This document shows positions 50,996 to 61,140 of a DNA stretch of 64,000 nt, piece by piece. The notes below the pieces were generated by a model. The model did not search any database, had not been told where the DNA came from, and was given only the letters and a program-made list of their open reading frames with translations. A program made the position numbers and the translations under genes. The stretch is from Pseudarthrobacter enclensis (GTDB taxonomy: Bacteria; Actinomycetota; Actinomycetes; Actinomycetales; Micrococcaceae), in NCBI RefSeq assembly GCF_030811655.1, contig NZ_JAUSRE010000003.1, positions 62,001 to 126,000 on the forward strand. The letters run 5' to 3'. How positions within the stretch are numbered: position 1 is the first letter of the stretch; each line of letters opens with the position of its first letter.

Positions 50996-52228
50996 ATGCC
51001 CGAACCGGTTCCGGCGACTCCTCAACTGCTGCGCAGGGTCAGCGCCGGCGCAGTCCTGGAGTTCATGCGCGCTTCGGCGGCGGTGACGGTCACGGACGTC
51101 ATGGCTGCAACGGGCCTGACGCGGGCCACCACCATCGCCGTCTGCGAGGACCTGGTCCGCCGGGGGTGGCTCCTGGAACTGGAGAACCAGCGCGAGTTCG
51201 GCGGCTACCGGAAGGGCCGCCCCGCCCGGCGGTTTGAGCTCAACGAGCGGGCCGGCGTAGTCCTTGGCGTTGACATTGGGTACTCGAAGGTCACTGTAGT
51301 GGTGTCCGATCTCCGGGGCAGGACCCTGGGGCGCTCCAGCCGCCCCTTCCAGGCGGGAGAGGTCGCATCGGCCGAACGCATCGCGTTCATTGACGCGGTG
51401 GCCATGGCGGCCCTTGGCTCCGCGGATGCCGAACCTGGCCAGGTGCTGGCCGTCTGTGCCGGTGTGGCCGCGCCCGTGGACCGGCACGGGGAGGTGGTGG
51501 CCACGCAGAAGTTCTGGGGACTGTTTGACCTTGGCCTGCGGCCGGCCCTCATGGCGACCCACGGGTGGACGGTGCTGCTGGAAAACGACGCCAACCTTGC
51601 CGCCCTCGGTGACCGGTGGCAGGGGGCCGCAGCCGGCGTCGACGACGTGGTGGTGATCCTGGCCAGTGAGCGCCTGGGTTCCGGCATCGTGGAAGGCGGC
51701 AGGCTGGTCCATGGAACGCGCGGGAGCGCCGGCGAGCTTGCGTACCTGAACATGGTGGAGGGCGTGGGTGACACCTACGGCATCGCCTACCTGGCCCGGA
51801 CGTGGGCGGCCGAAGCCCTGGCAGGCTCCGCCCCCACGGCACTCCGTGACTGCCGGCCAGGGCGGGTGGAGGCCGAACAGGTCTTCGCCGCAGCAGCCCA
51901 CGGGGATGCCGTGGCACTGGACATCCTGGACCGGCTGGCGGAGAGGATGGCCCGGGTGGTGGGCACGGTGGCCACCATGCTCAACCCGGAACTGGTGGTC
52001 ATAGGAGGCGGCGTGGCCGGTTCCGCCGACGTGCTCCTGGCGAACATCAGCGAGCGCCTGAAGAAGTTCACTGCCACGCCTGCACGCGTGGCAGTGTCCC
52101 CGCTGGGTGACTCCATCGTGACGGTCGGTGCCGTACGCTGCGCCCTGGATTACGTGGAGAGGAATTCCCTGGACCTGGAACTGGCTGCGCCTTCCGGCAG
52201 CCGGGCGCCGGACCCTGGCTGGCCCTAG
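50996..52228 (+). CDS. ROK-family transcriptional regulator
   Basis: 410 aa. A winged HTH at about 15-75 (AVTVTDVMAATGLTRATTIA, then a wing RKGRPARRFEL) leads to a sugar-kinase-like ROK domain (GVVLGVDIGYSKVTVVVSD ATP-binding motif, GSAGELAYLN, LNPELVVIGGGVAGS). The classic zinc-binding cysteine cluster of ROK kinases is not obvious, as in the regulator branch. A repressor role for the divergent alpha-glucosidase is inferred. The ATG at 50996 is chosen; the long frame upstream is antisense to the glucosidase. Confidence 0.9.
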   Translation: MPEPVPATPQLLRRVSAGAVLEFMRASAAVTVTDVMAATGLTRATTIAVCEDLVRRGWLLELENQREFGGYRKGRPARRFELNERAGVVLGVDIGYSKVTVVVSDLRGRTLGRSSRPFQAGEVASAERIAFIDAVAMAALGSADAEPGQVLAVCAGVAAPVDRHGEVVATQKFWGLFDLGLRPALMATHGWTVLLENDANLAALGDRWQGAAAGVDDVVVILASERLGSGIVEGGRLVHGTRGSAGELAYLNMVEGVGDTYGIAYLARTWAAEALAGSAPTALRDCRPGRVEAEQVFAAAAHGDAVALDILDRLAERMARVVGTVATMLNPELVVIGGGVAGSADVLLANISERLKKFTATPARVAVSPLGDSIVTVGAVRCALDYVERNSLDLELAAPSGSRAPDPGWP

Positions 52229-52875
52229 TTGCCCAGGGCAGCGGCCACCGGCAGGGTGCCGTCGCGGAATTCGATGGTCCGGCCCGCGGTCTGGGGCAGG
52301 TCCAGCACCGCCGCTGCGACGATTGCCGTGTTGGCCCGGGACGTTTCCCGTTCCCCGTCCGGAGAGGGGTCCACGTCGATCCGCCCCGTTCCTGGATTGT
52401 CCGTGAGGGCGCCGGGGCCCAGGATGGTCCACGCCAGCCCGGTGCCGCGCAGGTATTCGTCCGCGGCCGCTTTGGCTTCGGCGTAGGCGAAGAAGCTGCT
52501 GTCTTCCGGTACCCCGTGGTCCTTGCCGGCGCCGAAGTAGGACACCATGATGTACCGGTTGACACCGGCCTGGACCGCAGCGTCCATGGAGCGGATGGCG
52601 GCGTCACGGTCAACCGCATATGTGCGCCCGGGGTTCCCGCCGCCCGCGCCGGCAGACCAAACCACGGCGTCGTGGCCGGCGAGCGCCTGGGCGATGGCCG
52701 CCGTCGAGGAATTTTCCACGTCCAGGACCGACGGCGCGGCGCCGGTGGCTGCGACGTCATCCGCGTGGCCCGGGTTGCGGATGAACGAGGTTACCGAGTG
52801 GCCCTCGCCGGCGAGGAGTGCGGACAGGAGGAGGGCCACTTTGCCGTGGCCGCCGATGATGGCGATGCGTGTCAT
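52225..52875 (-). CDS. NAD(P)H-binding SDR-family protein
   Basis: 216 aa atypical short-chain dehydrogenase. The Rossmann motif IIGGHGKVALLLSALLAGEG is at the N-terminus. The catalytic YxxxK is replaced by a weaker AYAEAKAAADEYL, typical of NAD(P)-binding NmrA/YwnB-like proteins. The ATG at 52873-52875 is used. Four bases overlap the ROK gene stop tail-to-tail, and it is divergent from narG. Function unknown. Confidence 0.85.
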   Translation of the reverse strand: MTRIAIIGGHGKVALLLSALLAGEGHSVTSFIRNPGHADDVAATGAAPSVLDVENSSTAAIAQALAGHDAVVWSAGAGGGNPGRTYAVDRDAAIRSMDAAVQAGVNRYIMVSYFGAGKDHGVPEDSSFFAYAEAKAAADEYLRGTGLAWTILGPGALTDNPGTGRIDVDPSPDGERETSRANTAIVAAAVLDLPQTAGRTIEFRDGTLPVAAALGN

Positions 52876-52979
52876 GCCCCCATTGTGCCTGCCCGGGCAG
52901 CTCTTCGGGCAGCCCCACCCGCCTGAACAGGGCCTTTGTGCCCTATACCGGCTTTCCCGCACACGTCTAGCTTGGGTGA

Positions 52980-55900
52980 ATGGCTGCCGGACCCCAGGCG
53001 GGGTTGGATGGACCCGCATCAGACGCACTGTTGAAACTGGGACGTTTCTTTACCAGGTGGGAACAGACAGAGGACGGCAGGGCGGTGTTCCGCGAGGGTG
53101 GCCGCAAAGGTGACATCTTCTACCGGGACCGTTGGAGCCACGACAAGGTGGTCCGTTCCACCCATGGGGTGAACTGCACCGGTTCGTGTTCCTGGAAGGT
53201 GTACGTCAAGGACGGCATCATCACCTGGGAATCCCAGCAGACGGACTACCCCTCCGTGGGTGCCGACAGCCCGGAGTACGAACCCAGGGGCTGCCCGCGT
53301 GGGGCGGCGTTTTCCTGGTACACCTACCTCCCCCACCAGGGTCCGGTTCCCCTATGCCCGGGGCGTGCTGGTGGAGATGTACCGGGAGGCCAAGGCCCGG
53401 CTCAAGGATCCCGTGCTGGCCTTTGCCGAGATTGCCGCTGACCCCGAACGGCGGCGCCGCTACCAGCAGGCCCGCGGCAAGGGCGGCCTGGTGCGGGTGT
53501 CCTGGCAGGAGGCCGTGGAGATCGCTGCCGCAGCCCACGTCAATACCATCAAGACCTACGGGCCGGACCGCTGTGCGGGCTTCTCCCCCATCCCGGCGAT
53601 GTCCATGGTCTCGCACGCGGTGGGAACCCGGTTCATCCAGCTCATTGGCGGCGTGATGACCTCGTTCTACGACTGGTACGCGGACCTTCCCGTGGCCAGC
53701 CCGCAGGTGTTCGGCGACCAGACCGACGTCCCGGAATCCGGGGACTGGTGGGATGCCCGCTACCTCATGATGTGGGGATCCAACGTTCCGGTGACACGGA
53801 CGCCGGACGCCCACTGGATGACCGAAGTCCGGTACCGCGGCACCAAGGTGGTCACGGTGAGCCCGGACTATGCGGACAACACCAAGTTCGCGGACGAGTG
53901 GCTGCCCGCCCAGGCGGGAACGGACGCCGCGCTGGCCATGGCCATGGGCCACGTGATGCTCAAGGAATTCTTCGTGGACCGGCAGGTGCCGTTCTTCACC
54001 GACTACGTGAAGCGGTACACCGACCTTCCCTTCCTGGTCAGGCTGGAGAAGAACGGCGACGGCGCCCTCACGCCGTCGAAATTCCTCACCGCCCTTGACC
54101 TCCCCGGCGAGGCCGCGGCCGAGGACGCAGCGTTCCGCACCGTCCTGTACGACAAGGCAGCCGGGCGGCCGGCGGTGCCCAACGGGTCCATGGGCTTCCG
54201 GTACTCGGGCAGCGGAGAAGGCAAGTGGAACCTGGACCTTGAGGGAATCGAACCTGCGTTGTCCCTCCGGGAGGTGTCCGGGGAAAGCGCCGAAATCCTG
54301 CTCCCCTGCTTCGAGGACTCAGGCGGCGAAGGCAGCATCCTGCGCCGCGGTGTCCCCGTCATGGAGATAGGTGGCCATTTGGTGACCAGCGTGTTCGACC
54401 TGATGCTGGCCCAGTACGGGGTGGGCCGGGAAGGCCTGCCCGGCGAGTGGGCGGCCGGCTACGAAGACGCTGCCACCCCGTACACGCCCGCCTGGCAGGA
54501 GGAAATCACCAGCGTTCCGGCACAGGCCTGCATCCGCGTGGCGCGCGAGTTTGCCCGCAACGCCGAGCAGTCCAGGGGCCGCTCCATGATCATCATGGGC
54601 GCCGGCATCTGCCAGTGGTTCCACGGCGATACCACCTACAGGGCGGTGCTCGCGCTGGTGATGCTCACCGGCTGCACGGGCCGCAACGGCGGCGGGTGGG
54701 CGCATTATGTGGGCCAGGAAAAGACGCGTCCCGTGACGGGCTGGGTGTCCCTGGCCAACGCCCTGGACTGGTCGCGGCCGCCAAGGACCATGACCGGCAC
54801 CAGCTACTGGTACATGCACACGGACCAGTGGCGGCAGGACGGGTATTCGGCGGACGCCCTCAAGTCCCCGCTGTCCACCGGCAAGCTGGACGGAATGCAC
54901 ACCGCGGACGCCATCGCCCAGTCCGCGCGGCTGGGCTGGATGCCGTTCTATCCCCAGTTCGACCGCAATCCCCTCGATGTGGCTGACGAGGCGGACGCCG
55001 CGGTCGCTGCCGGCACCGCGGCCGATGCGCCGTCCTACATTGCCGAAGCCTTGAAGAACCGCTCGCTGAACCCCGCCATTGAGGACGTGGACGCTCCTGC
55101 CAACTGGCCGCGGACCCTGGTGCTGTGGCGGTCCAACCTGTTCGGCTCCTCCGCCAAGGGGAACGAGTACTTTCTCCGCAACCTGCTGGGGACCCACAAC
55201 AACGTCCTGGGAGCGGACAGCGCCGGGGAACTCAAACCCCGGGACGTTGCCTGGCACGACAAGGCGCCCGAGGGAAAGCTGGACCTCCTGGTGTCCGCGG
55301 ACTTCCGGATGACGTCCACCACGCTGCTGTCCGACGTCGTGTTCCCTGCCGCCACCTGGTACGAGAAGAACGACCTCTCCTCCACGGACATGCATCCGTT
55401 CGTGCACGCCTTCAGCCCCGCCATCGACCCGCCGTGGGAAACCAAGACGGACTTTGACACTTTCCACCTTCTGGCACGGGAATTCTCCCGCCAGGCCCGG
55501 ACACACCTCGGCGTCCGGAAGGACCTGGTCAGCGTGCCTTTGATGCACGACACCCCGGGTCAGCTGGCCCAGCCCGGCGGGCGGGTCCGCGACTGGCGGG
55601 ACGCCGGCATCGGGGCGGTACTCGGTCAGAACATGCCCGTCTTTGCCGTGGTGGAACGCGACTACACGGCCATCGCGGACAAACTGGCGGCTGTGGGACC
55701 CCTGGCTGACAAGCTGGGTTTCACCGTCAAGAACGTAACCTACAACGTGGCCCAGCCGGTGGCCAGGCTCAGCCACTCCAATGGCGTGATGCTGGGCGGC
55801 GCGGCGGACGGACGGCCTGCCATGGACACGGACGCGAAGATGGCCGAAGCGATCCTCGCCTTCTCCGGCACCACGAACGGGGCATTGTCCGTCCAGGGCT

Positions 55901-56691
55901 TCAAGGACCTGGAAATACGCACGGGCCAAAAGCTGGCTGACCTGGCCGAAGGCTCGGAGGAAAAGTTCATCACCTTCGCCCAGACCCAGGCGGGAACGGT
56001 CCCTGTGATCACCTCGCCGGAATGGTCCGGATCCGAGACCGGCGGACGGCGGTACTCCCCGTTCACCATCAACATCGAACGGCTCAAGCCCTTCCACACC
56101 CTGACCGGCAGGATGCATTTCTTCCTCGACCACGACTGGATCACCGACATCGGCGAATCCCTGCCCATCTACCGGCCCCCGCTGGACATGCACCGGCTGT
56201 TCGGCGAGCCGCGGCTGGGGTCCGATGGCGCCATGGAGGTGACGGTCCGGTACCTGACGCCGCACTCCAAGTGGTCCATCCATTCCGAATACCAGGACAA
56301 CCTGCTGATGCTGTCCTTGTCCCGCGGCGGCCCGACCGTCTGGATGAGCCCGGCGGACGCCGATGCCATCAAGGTCCGGGACAACGACTGGGTTGAATGC
56401 ACCAACGTCAACGGCGTCCTGGTGGCCCGCGCGATTGTCAGCCACCGCATGCCTGCCGGTGTGGTGTACGTCCACCACGCCCAGGAGCGCACCATCGACG
56501 TGCCCAAATCCGAGGCCACCGGGCGGCGGGGCGGCATCCACAACTCGGTCACCCGGCTGCTGGTGAAACCCTCGCACCTGATAGGCGGCTACGCCCAGCT
56601 TGCCTACGCCTTCAACTATCTCGGTCCTACCGGAAACCAGCGCGACATGGTGGCCACTGTGCGCCGGCGCTCGCAGGAGGTGCAGTACTGA
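52980..56691 (+). pseudogene. narG: Respiratory nitrate reductase alpha subunit, frameshifted
   Basis: Molybdenum-bis-MGD catalytic subunit of membrane nitrate reductase. The reading frame breaks after Tyr116 (TAC at 53325-53327): one extra base in the CTCCCCC tract (53328-53334) shifts the downstream frame. Translation from 53329 in the +1 frame restores [20 protein letters not shown] and continues to 56691. Joined, the protein would be about 1236 aa, close to other NarG. Before the break lie His62, Cys66, Cys70 and Cys105 of cluster FS0. After it, DWYADLPVASPQVFGDQTDV and all later blocks are normal. The remainder shows no decay. Confidence 0.93.
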
Positions 56692-58397
56692 TGCGCGTGA
56701 TGGCCCAGATGGGCATGGTGATGAACCTGGACAAGTGCATCGGCTGCCACACCTGCTCCGTGACCTGCAAGCAGGCCTGGACCAACCGGGCAGGCACCGA
56801 GTACGTGTGGTTCAACAACGTGGAGACCCGGCCCGGGCAGGGCTACCCGCGCCGGTACGAGGACCAGGAGCGCTGGTACGGCGGCTGGACGCTGAACCGG
56901 CGCGGCAGGCTGGTCCTCAAAGCCGGGGGCCGGGTCAAAAAACTGTTCGGCATCTTCGCCAGCCCCGTCCAGCCCGAGCTCAAGGACTACTACGAACCCT
57001 GGACCTACGACTACAAGACCCTGGTGGACGCGCCGCTGGGCGACGATTTCCCGGTGGCGCGGCCCAAGTCGCTGATCACCGGGAAGGACACCAAGATCAC
57101 GTGGTCCGCCAATTGGGACGACGACCTGGGCGGCTCGCAGGACCACGGGCACCTGGATCCGATCGTGGAGAAGGTGCGGCGGGAGTCCGAGGACAAGATC
57201 AAGTTTGCCTACGAGCAGACGTTCATGTTCTACCTGCCCCGGATCTGCGAGCACTGCCTGAACCCGTCCTGCATGGCGTCCTGCCCGTCCGGCGCGATCT
57301 ACAAGCGGGTGGAGGACGGGATCGTACTGGTGGACCAGGACAGATGCCGCGGCTGGCGGCAGTGCGTCACAGGCTGCCCGTACAAGAAGATCTACTTCAA
57401 CCACAAGACCGGCAAGGCCGAGAAGTGCACCTTCTGCTACCCCCGGGTGGAGGTTGGCCTGCCCACCGTCTGCTCGGAGACCTGCGTGGGGCGGCTGCGG
57501 TACCTTGGGTTGTTTTTGTACGACGCCGACGCCGTCACCGCGGCAGCGTCCGTCACCGACCCGCAGGACCTTTACGATGCGCAGATGGACGTGCTGCTGG
57601 ACCCGCACGATCCCCGCGTCCAGGCCGAAGCCCGGGCCCAGGGCATCCCGGAGGACTGGCTCGATGCGGCCCGCCGGTCCCCCGTCTATGCGCTCGCCAA
57701 GGTCTACAGGGTGGCCCTGCCGCTGCATCCGGAATACCGCACCATGCCCATGGTCTGGTACGTGCCGCCCCTGTCACCCGTGGTGGACCTGCTGCGCGAC
57801 CAGGGCCACGACGGCGAGGACGCCGGCAACCTGTTCGGTGCCATCGATGCCCTCCGGATCCCGGTAGAGTACCTGGCCGAACTCTTCACCGCCGGGGACG
57901 CCGAACGGGTCGCCGCCGTGCTGCGGAAGCTCGCGGCCATGCGGTCCTTCATGCGCGGCATCAGCATGGGCGAGGACCCGGACGAGGCCATCCCGGAATC
58001 CGTGGGGATGGACGGGCAAAGCATGTACGACATGTACCGGCTGATGGCCATCGCCAAGTACAGCGAGCGCTACGTCATTCCCACGGCCCATCTGGAACAG
58101 GCACACGACCTTGAGGAGCTGGGCTGTTCATTGGATTTCGACGGCGGACCAGGCATGCAGGACTCCGCACCGTTCGGCGAAGCGAGCGGCCGGCCCGTCC
58201 CGGTGGCCGTGGACACGTTCAACGCCCTGCGCGACCGGCAGAGCACCGATACGATCGCGGCGGGAACCAGCCTGAAAGGGCGGGTGAACCTGCTGAACTG
58301 GGACGGCCGCGGCGCTCCGCCCGGCCTCTTCCCGGACAAGACCTACCCGGACAGGCTTTCCCCGGACACCCTGGCGGCCGCCGAGGACGAGTCATGA
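56691..58397 (+). CDS. narH: Respiratory nitrate reductase beta subunit
   Basis: Iron-sulphur electron-transfer subunit. The ATG overlaps the narG stop by one base, giving 568 aa, about 50 more than E. coli NarH, mostly at the C-terminus. Cysteine motifs: CIGCHTCSVTCKQAW, CEHCLNPSCMASCPSG, CRGWRQCVTGCPYKK (the Trp substitution that makes one centre 3Fe-4S), and CTFCYPRVEVGLPTVCSETC. All are present and intact. Confidence 0.97.
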   Translation: MRVMAQMGMVMNLDKCIGCHTCSVTCKQAWTNRAGTEYVWFNNVETRPGQGYPRRYEDQERWYGGWTLNRRGRLVLKAGGRVKKLFGIFASPVQPELKDYYEPWTYDYKTLVDAPLGDDFPVARPKSLITGKDTKITWSANWDDDLGGSQDHGHLDPIVEKVRRESEDKIKFAYEQTFMFYLPRICEHCLNPSCMASCPSGAIYKRVEDGIVLVDQDRCRGWRQCVTGCPYKKIYFNHKTGKAEKCTFCYPRVEVGLPTVCSETCVGRLRYLGLFLYDADAVTAAASVTDPQDLYDAQMDVLLDPHDPRVQAEARAQGIPEDWLDAARRSPVYALAKVYRVALPLHPEYRTMPMVWYVPPLSPVVDLLRDQGHDGEDAGNLFGAIDALRIPVEYLAELFTAGDAERVAAVLRKLAAMRSFMRGISMGEDPDEAIPESVGMDGQSMYDMYRLMAIAKYSERYVIPTAHLEQAHDLEELGCSLDFDGGPGMQDSAPFGEASGRPVPVAVDTFNALRDRQSTDTIAAGTSLKGRVNLLNWDGRGAPPGLFPDKTYPDRLSPDTLAAAEDES

Positions 58398-59101
58398 AAC
58401 GTCCATCCCTGAACGGGCCGGCCCTGAACCGCCGCGAGCGGGTGGTGTACCTGGCCGCAGCCTGGTGCCTGTCCTACCCGGACGAGGAACTGGTGGGGCG
58501 GGTTCCCCTCATCAGGGCCGCGCTGTCCGAGTTTCCGGGAGCGCCGGCGGACTTCTCCCCGGTCCTGGACCTCCTCGAAGCCACCCCGCCCTTGGAACTG
58601 CAGGCACAGTACGTCCGAGAGTTCGACCTCGGCAGGCGGCACGCCCTGCACCTGAGCTACTGGACGGACGGGGACACCCGGCGCCGCGGCGAGGTGCTGG
58701 GCTCCTTCAAGGCGGCCTACCGGAGCAGCGGCGTCCTGGTGGACCTGGACGGGGAACTTCCGGATTACTTGCCCATGGTGCTGGAATTCGCCGCCAGGGT
58801 TGACGGCGGGGCCGGGCGGGAACTGCTGCAGCGGTACCGGGCCAGCCTGGAGATGCTGCGGCTCGGCCTGCTGCGGGACACCCTGCCGCACGCCGCTGTC
58901 CTGTCGGCCTTGTGCGCCACCTTGCCCGGAAAGTCGCCGCAGGACGAGCAGGAAGTGATGCGCATGGCCGGATTCGGTCCACCCACCGAAACGTGGGCCT
59001 GGACCCCTACGACCCGCGGCTGCTGCCGGTCAGGAAGGGCTGACCATGCCCGCACCCTGGATGGCGCTGGAGACGGAGCCCGCACCCGCCGTCGTCCTTA
59101 A
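58394..59101 (+). CDS. narJ: Nitrate reductase assembly chaperone, altered C-terminus by frameshift
   Basis: Delta chaperone that holds apo-NarGH until the Mo cofactor is inserted. ATG overlaps narH by 4 bases. The body (RRERVVYLAAAWCLSYPDEE, then EFDLGRRHALHLSYWTDGDTRRRGE) is intact. After Thr200 (58991-58993) the frame reads WAWTPTTRG and runs on 30 codons into narI. If one G is restored between 58993 and 58994, the text becomes VGLDPYDPRLLPVRKG with a stop at 59041-59043, 2 bases before narI. That is the usual NarJ end and spacing. So one base is missing here, or the ORF truly ends differently. Confidence 0.9.
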   Translation: MKRPSLNGPALNRRERVVYLAAAWCLSYPDEELVGRVPLIRAALSEFPGAPADFSPVLDLLEATPPLELQAQYVREFDLGRRHALHLSYWTDGDTRRRGEVLGSFKAAYRSSGVLVDLDGELPDYLPMVLEFAARVDGGAGRELLQRYRASLEMLRLGLLRDTLPHAAVLSALCATLPGKSPQDEQEVMRMAGFGPPTETWAWTPTTRGCCRSGRADHARTLDGAGDGARTRRRP

Positions 59102-59843
59102 CGCCTGGGACATTGTCCTGTGGGGCGTCCTGCCGTACGTCATGGCGGTGGTGCTGGTGGGCGGCCTGGTGTGGCGCTACCGGTACGACCAGTTCGGCTG
59201 GACCACCCGGTCCTCCCAGCTGTACGAGTCCAGGCTCCTGCGGATCGCCTCCCCGCTGTTCCACTTCGGGTTGCTGGCTGTCATCGCCGGACACTTCTTC
59301 GGCCTGGTGATTCCGATGGCCTGGACGCAGGCGGTGGGCATGAGCCAGGAGTTCTACCACTTCAATGCCCTCCTGGTGGGCGGCATCGCGGGTGTCGCAA
59401 CGCTTGGGGGAATCGCCCTGCTCATCTACCGGCGCCGGACCACCGGCCCCGTCTTCATGGCCACGACGAAGAACGACAAGACCATGTATGTGGTGCTGAC
59501 CGCGGCCATCGTGTTCGGCCTGTGGACCACGCTGGCCAGCGTCTTCGAAGGTGAACACGGCCACAACTACCGCGAAACCGTGGCGCCCTGGTTCCGGTCA
59601 TTGTTCATCTTCCAGCCGGACATCGCCGCCATGGCCGCCGCGCCGTTCACGTTCCACCTGCACACGCTGGTGGGGATGGCACTCTTCGTCATCTGGCCGT
59701 TCACCCGCCTTGTGCATGCGTTTACCGCGCCCCTGCACTACCTGTTCCGCCCGTACATCGTCTACCGGTCGCGGGACAGGGAGACCAAAGGCAGGGGCTG
59801 GTCCGCCGTCGGCACGCCCGACAGGGACACCCGCAACCGCTGA
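59046..59843 (+). CDS. narI: Respiratory nitrate reductase gamma subunit
   Basis: Membrane cytochrome b that takes electrons from quinol. It is 265 aa with five membrane helices and the histidine ligands for two b hemes in FHFGLLAVIAGHFFGLVIP and FTFHLHTLVGMALFVIWP. A basic C-terminus. It closes the narGHJI set. Confidence 0.96.
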   Translation: MPAPWMALETEPAPAVVLNAWDIVLWGVLPYVMAVVLVGGLVWRYRYDQFGWTTRSSQLYESRLLRIASPLFHFGLLAVIAGHFFGLVIPMAWTQAVGMSQEFYHFNALLVGGIAGVATLGGIALLIYRRRTTGPVFMATTKNDKTMYVVLTAAIVFGLWTTLASVFEGEHGHNYRETVAPWFRSLFIFQPDIAAMAAAPFTFHLHTLVGMALFVIWPFTRLVHAFTAPLHYLFRPYIVYRSRDRETKGRGWSAVGTPDRDTRNR

Positions 59844-59881
59844 CCGGCGGGGCGTTTTCGATACGTGGTGAGGAGCAGGCA

Positions 59882-61120
59882 GTGGCCGGAACAATCCCGA
59901 CACCAGGCACCGGGAGGGCGCTGAACAGCGGCAGGGCACTGAACCTGGCGCTGGCGACGGCGGCGTCCGTGGCAGGTTTCTGGGCGTGGAACTCGGTGGC
60001 AACCCTGGGGGCCTTCTACACGCAGAACCTCGAACTGAAGCCTGCCACCACAGGGGTCCTGGTGGCCATGCCGGTGTTCGTCGGATCGCTGGGACGGATA
60101 GTGGTGGGGACACTCACGGACAAGTACGGGGGCAGGGCCATGTTCACGTTTGTGCTGCTGGCCGCCATCCCGCCCATTCTGCTGGTGTCCGTGGGGGGCC
60201 TCCTCAGTTCCTTCGCCCTGGTACTCGGGGCAGGACTGGTGCTCGGCGTGGCAGGAACCGTTTTCGCCGTCGGGATTCCGTTCGTCAGCGCCTGGTATGT
60301 CCCCGCCCGGCGCGGCTTCGCCACCGGCGTCTTCGGGGCAGGAATGGGCGGGACGGCGCTGGCGGCGTTCCTCAACCCGCGGCTCGTCACGGGGATCGGC
60401 TACTTCCCCACCCACCTGCTCATCGCCGGCGTCCTGGCCCTCATGGCCGCACTGGTCTGGTTCCTCATGAAGGAAGCCCCGGACTGGGCCCCCAACCACG
60501 CGCCGGTGCTGCCCAAGCTCCTGGACGCCGCCAGGACGGCCGTCACCTGGAAGATGTGCTTCCTGTACGCCGTGGTCTTCGGCGGCTTCGTGTCCTTTGC
60601 CACCTACCTGCCCACCTACCTGCGCGACGTCTACAGCTTCGACCCCGCCGGTGCCGGTGCCCGGACGGCGGGGTTCGCCCTTGCCGCCGTCCTCGCCCGT
60701 CCCGTGGGCGGGGTGCTGGCCGACAGGCTCGGCCCCAAGCCCGTGGTGCTGCTTGCCCTGGGAGCCGTGGCCCTCCTGGGCTGGCTGGTCAACCTGCGGC
60801 CCGACGGCGAGGTCCCGGCAGGTGCCACTTTCGTTGCCATGGCTGCGGCGATGGGACTGGGAACGGGCGGCGTGTTCGCGTGGGTGGGCGTCCTCTCGCC
60901 GGCAGGAAAGATGGGCAGCATCAGCGGCATCGTGAGCGCCGCCGGCGGCCTGGGCGGCTACTTCCCCCCACTGGTCATGGGCGCCACGTACGACGCCGCC
61001 ACGCGCAGCTATTCCATCGGGCTGCTCCTGCTGGTGGGCACCGCCCTCCTGGCCCTGGTGTTCACCCTCTTCGCAGTACAGCCCCGGGCCGGGGCGCCGG
61101 CGGTCCAGCGGGCCCAGTGA
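59882..61120 (+). CDS. narK: Nitrate/nitrite MFS transporter
   Basis: 412 aa with 12 membrane helices and the two glycine-rich nitrate-signature motifs (GVFGAGMGGTALAAF in helix 5 and IVSAAGGLGGYFPPL in helix 11). WAWNSVATLGAFYTQNL and the arginine in helix 8 region (SFDPAGAGARTAGFALA) fit NarK. GTG start with AGGAG 6 bases ahead. 38 bases after narI, so part of the operon; takes up nitrate and/or exports nitrite. Confidence 0.93.
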   Translation: MAGTIPTPGTGRALNSGRALNLALATAASVAGFWAWNSVATLGAFYTQNLELKPATTGVLVAMPVFVGSLGRIVVGTLTDKYGGRAMFTFVLLAAIPPILLVSVGGLLSSFALVLGAGLVLGVAGTVFAVGIPFVSAWYVPARRGFATGVFGAGMGGTALAAFLNPRLVTGIGYFPTHLLIAGVLALMAALVWFLMKEAPDWAPNHAPVLPKLLDAARTAVTWKMCFLYAVVFGGFVSFATYLPTYLRDVYSFDPAGAGARTAGFALAAVLARPVGGVLADRLGPKPVVLLALGAVALLGWLVNLRPDGEVPAGATFVAMAAAMGLGTGGVFAWVGVLSPAGKMGSISGIVSAAGGLGGYFPPLVMGATYDAATRSYSIGLLLLVGTALLALVFTLFAVQPRAGAPAVQRAQ

Positions 61121-61140
61121 TACCGCTCGGAGTCATCGAC

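Noticed and set aside
53260..53330. narG starting independently at 53260
   Set aside because: The first 23 codons of that frame have no similarity to NarG; the protein only makes sense after the frameshift point, and the FS0 ligands would be lost.
54319..56577. 752-aa minus-strand frame opposite narG, and frames 56600-58114 and 59986-61731
   Set aside because: Shadows of narG, narH and narK; the genuine genes have cofactor motifs and operon spacing.
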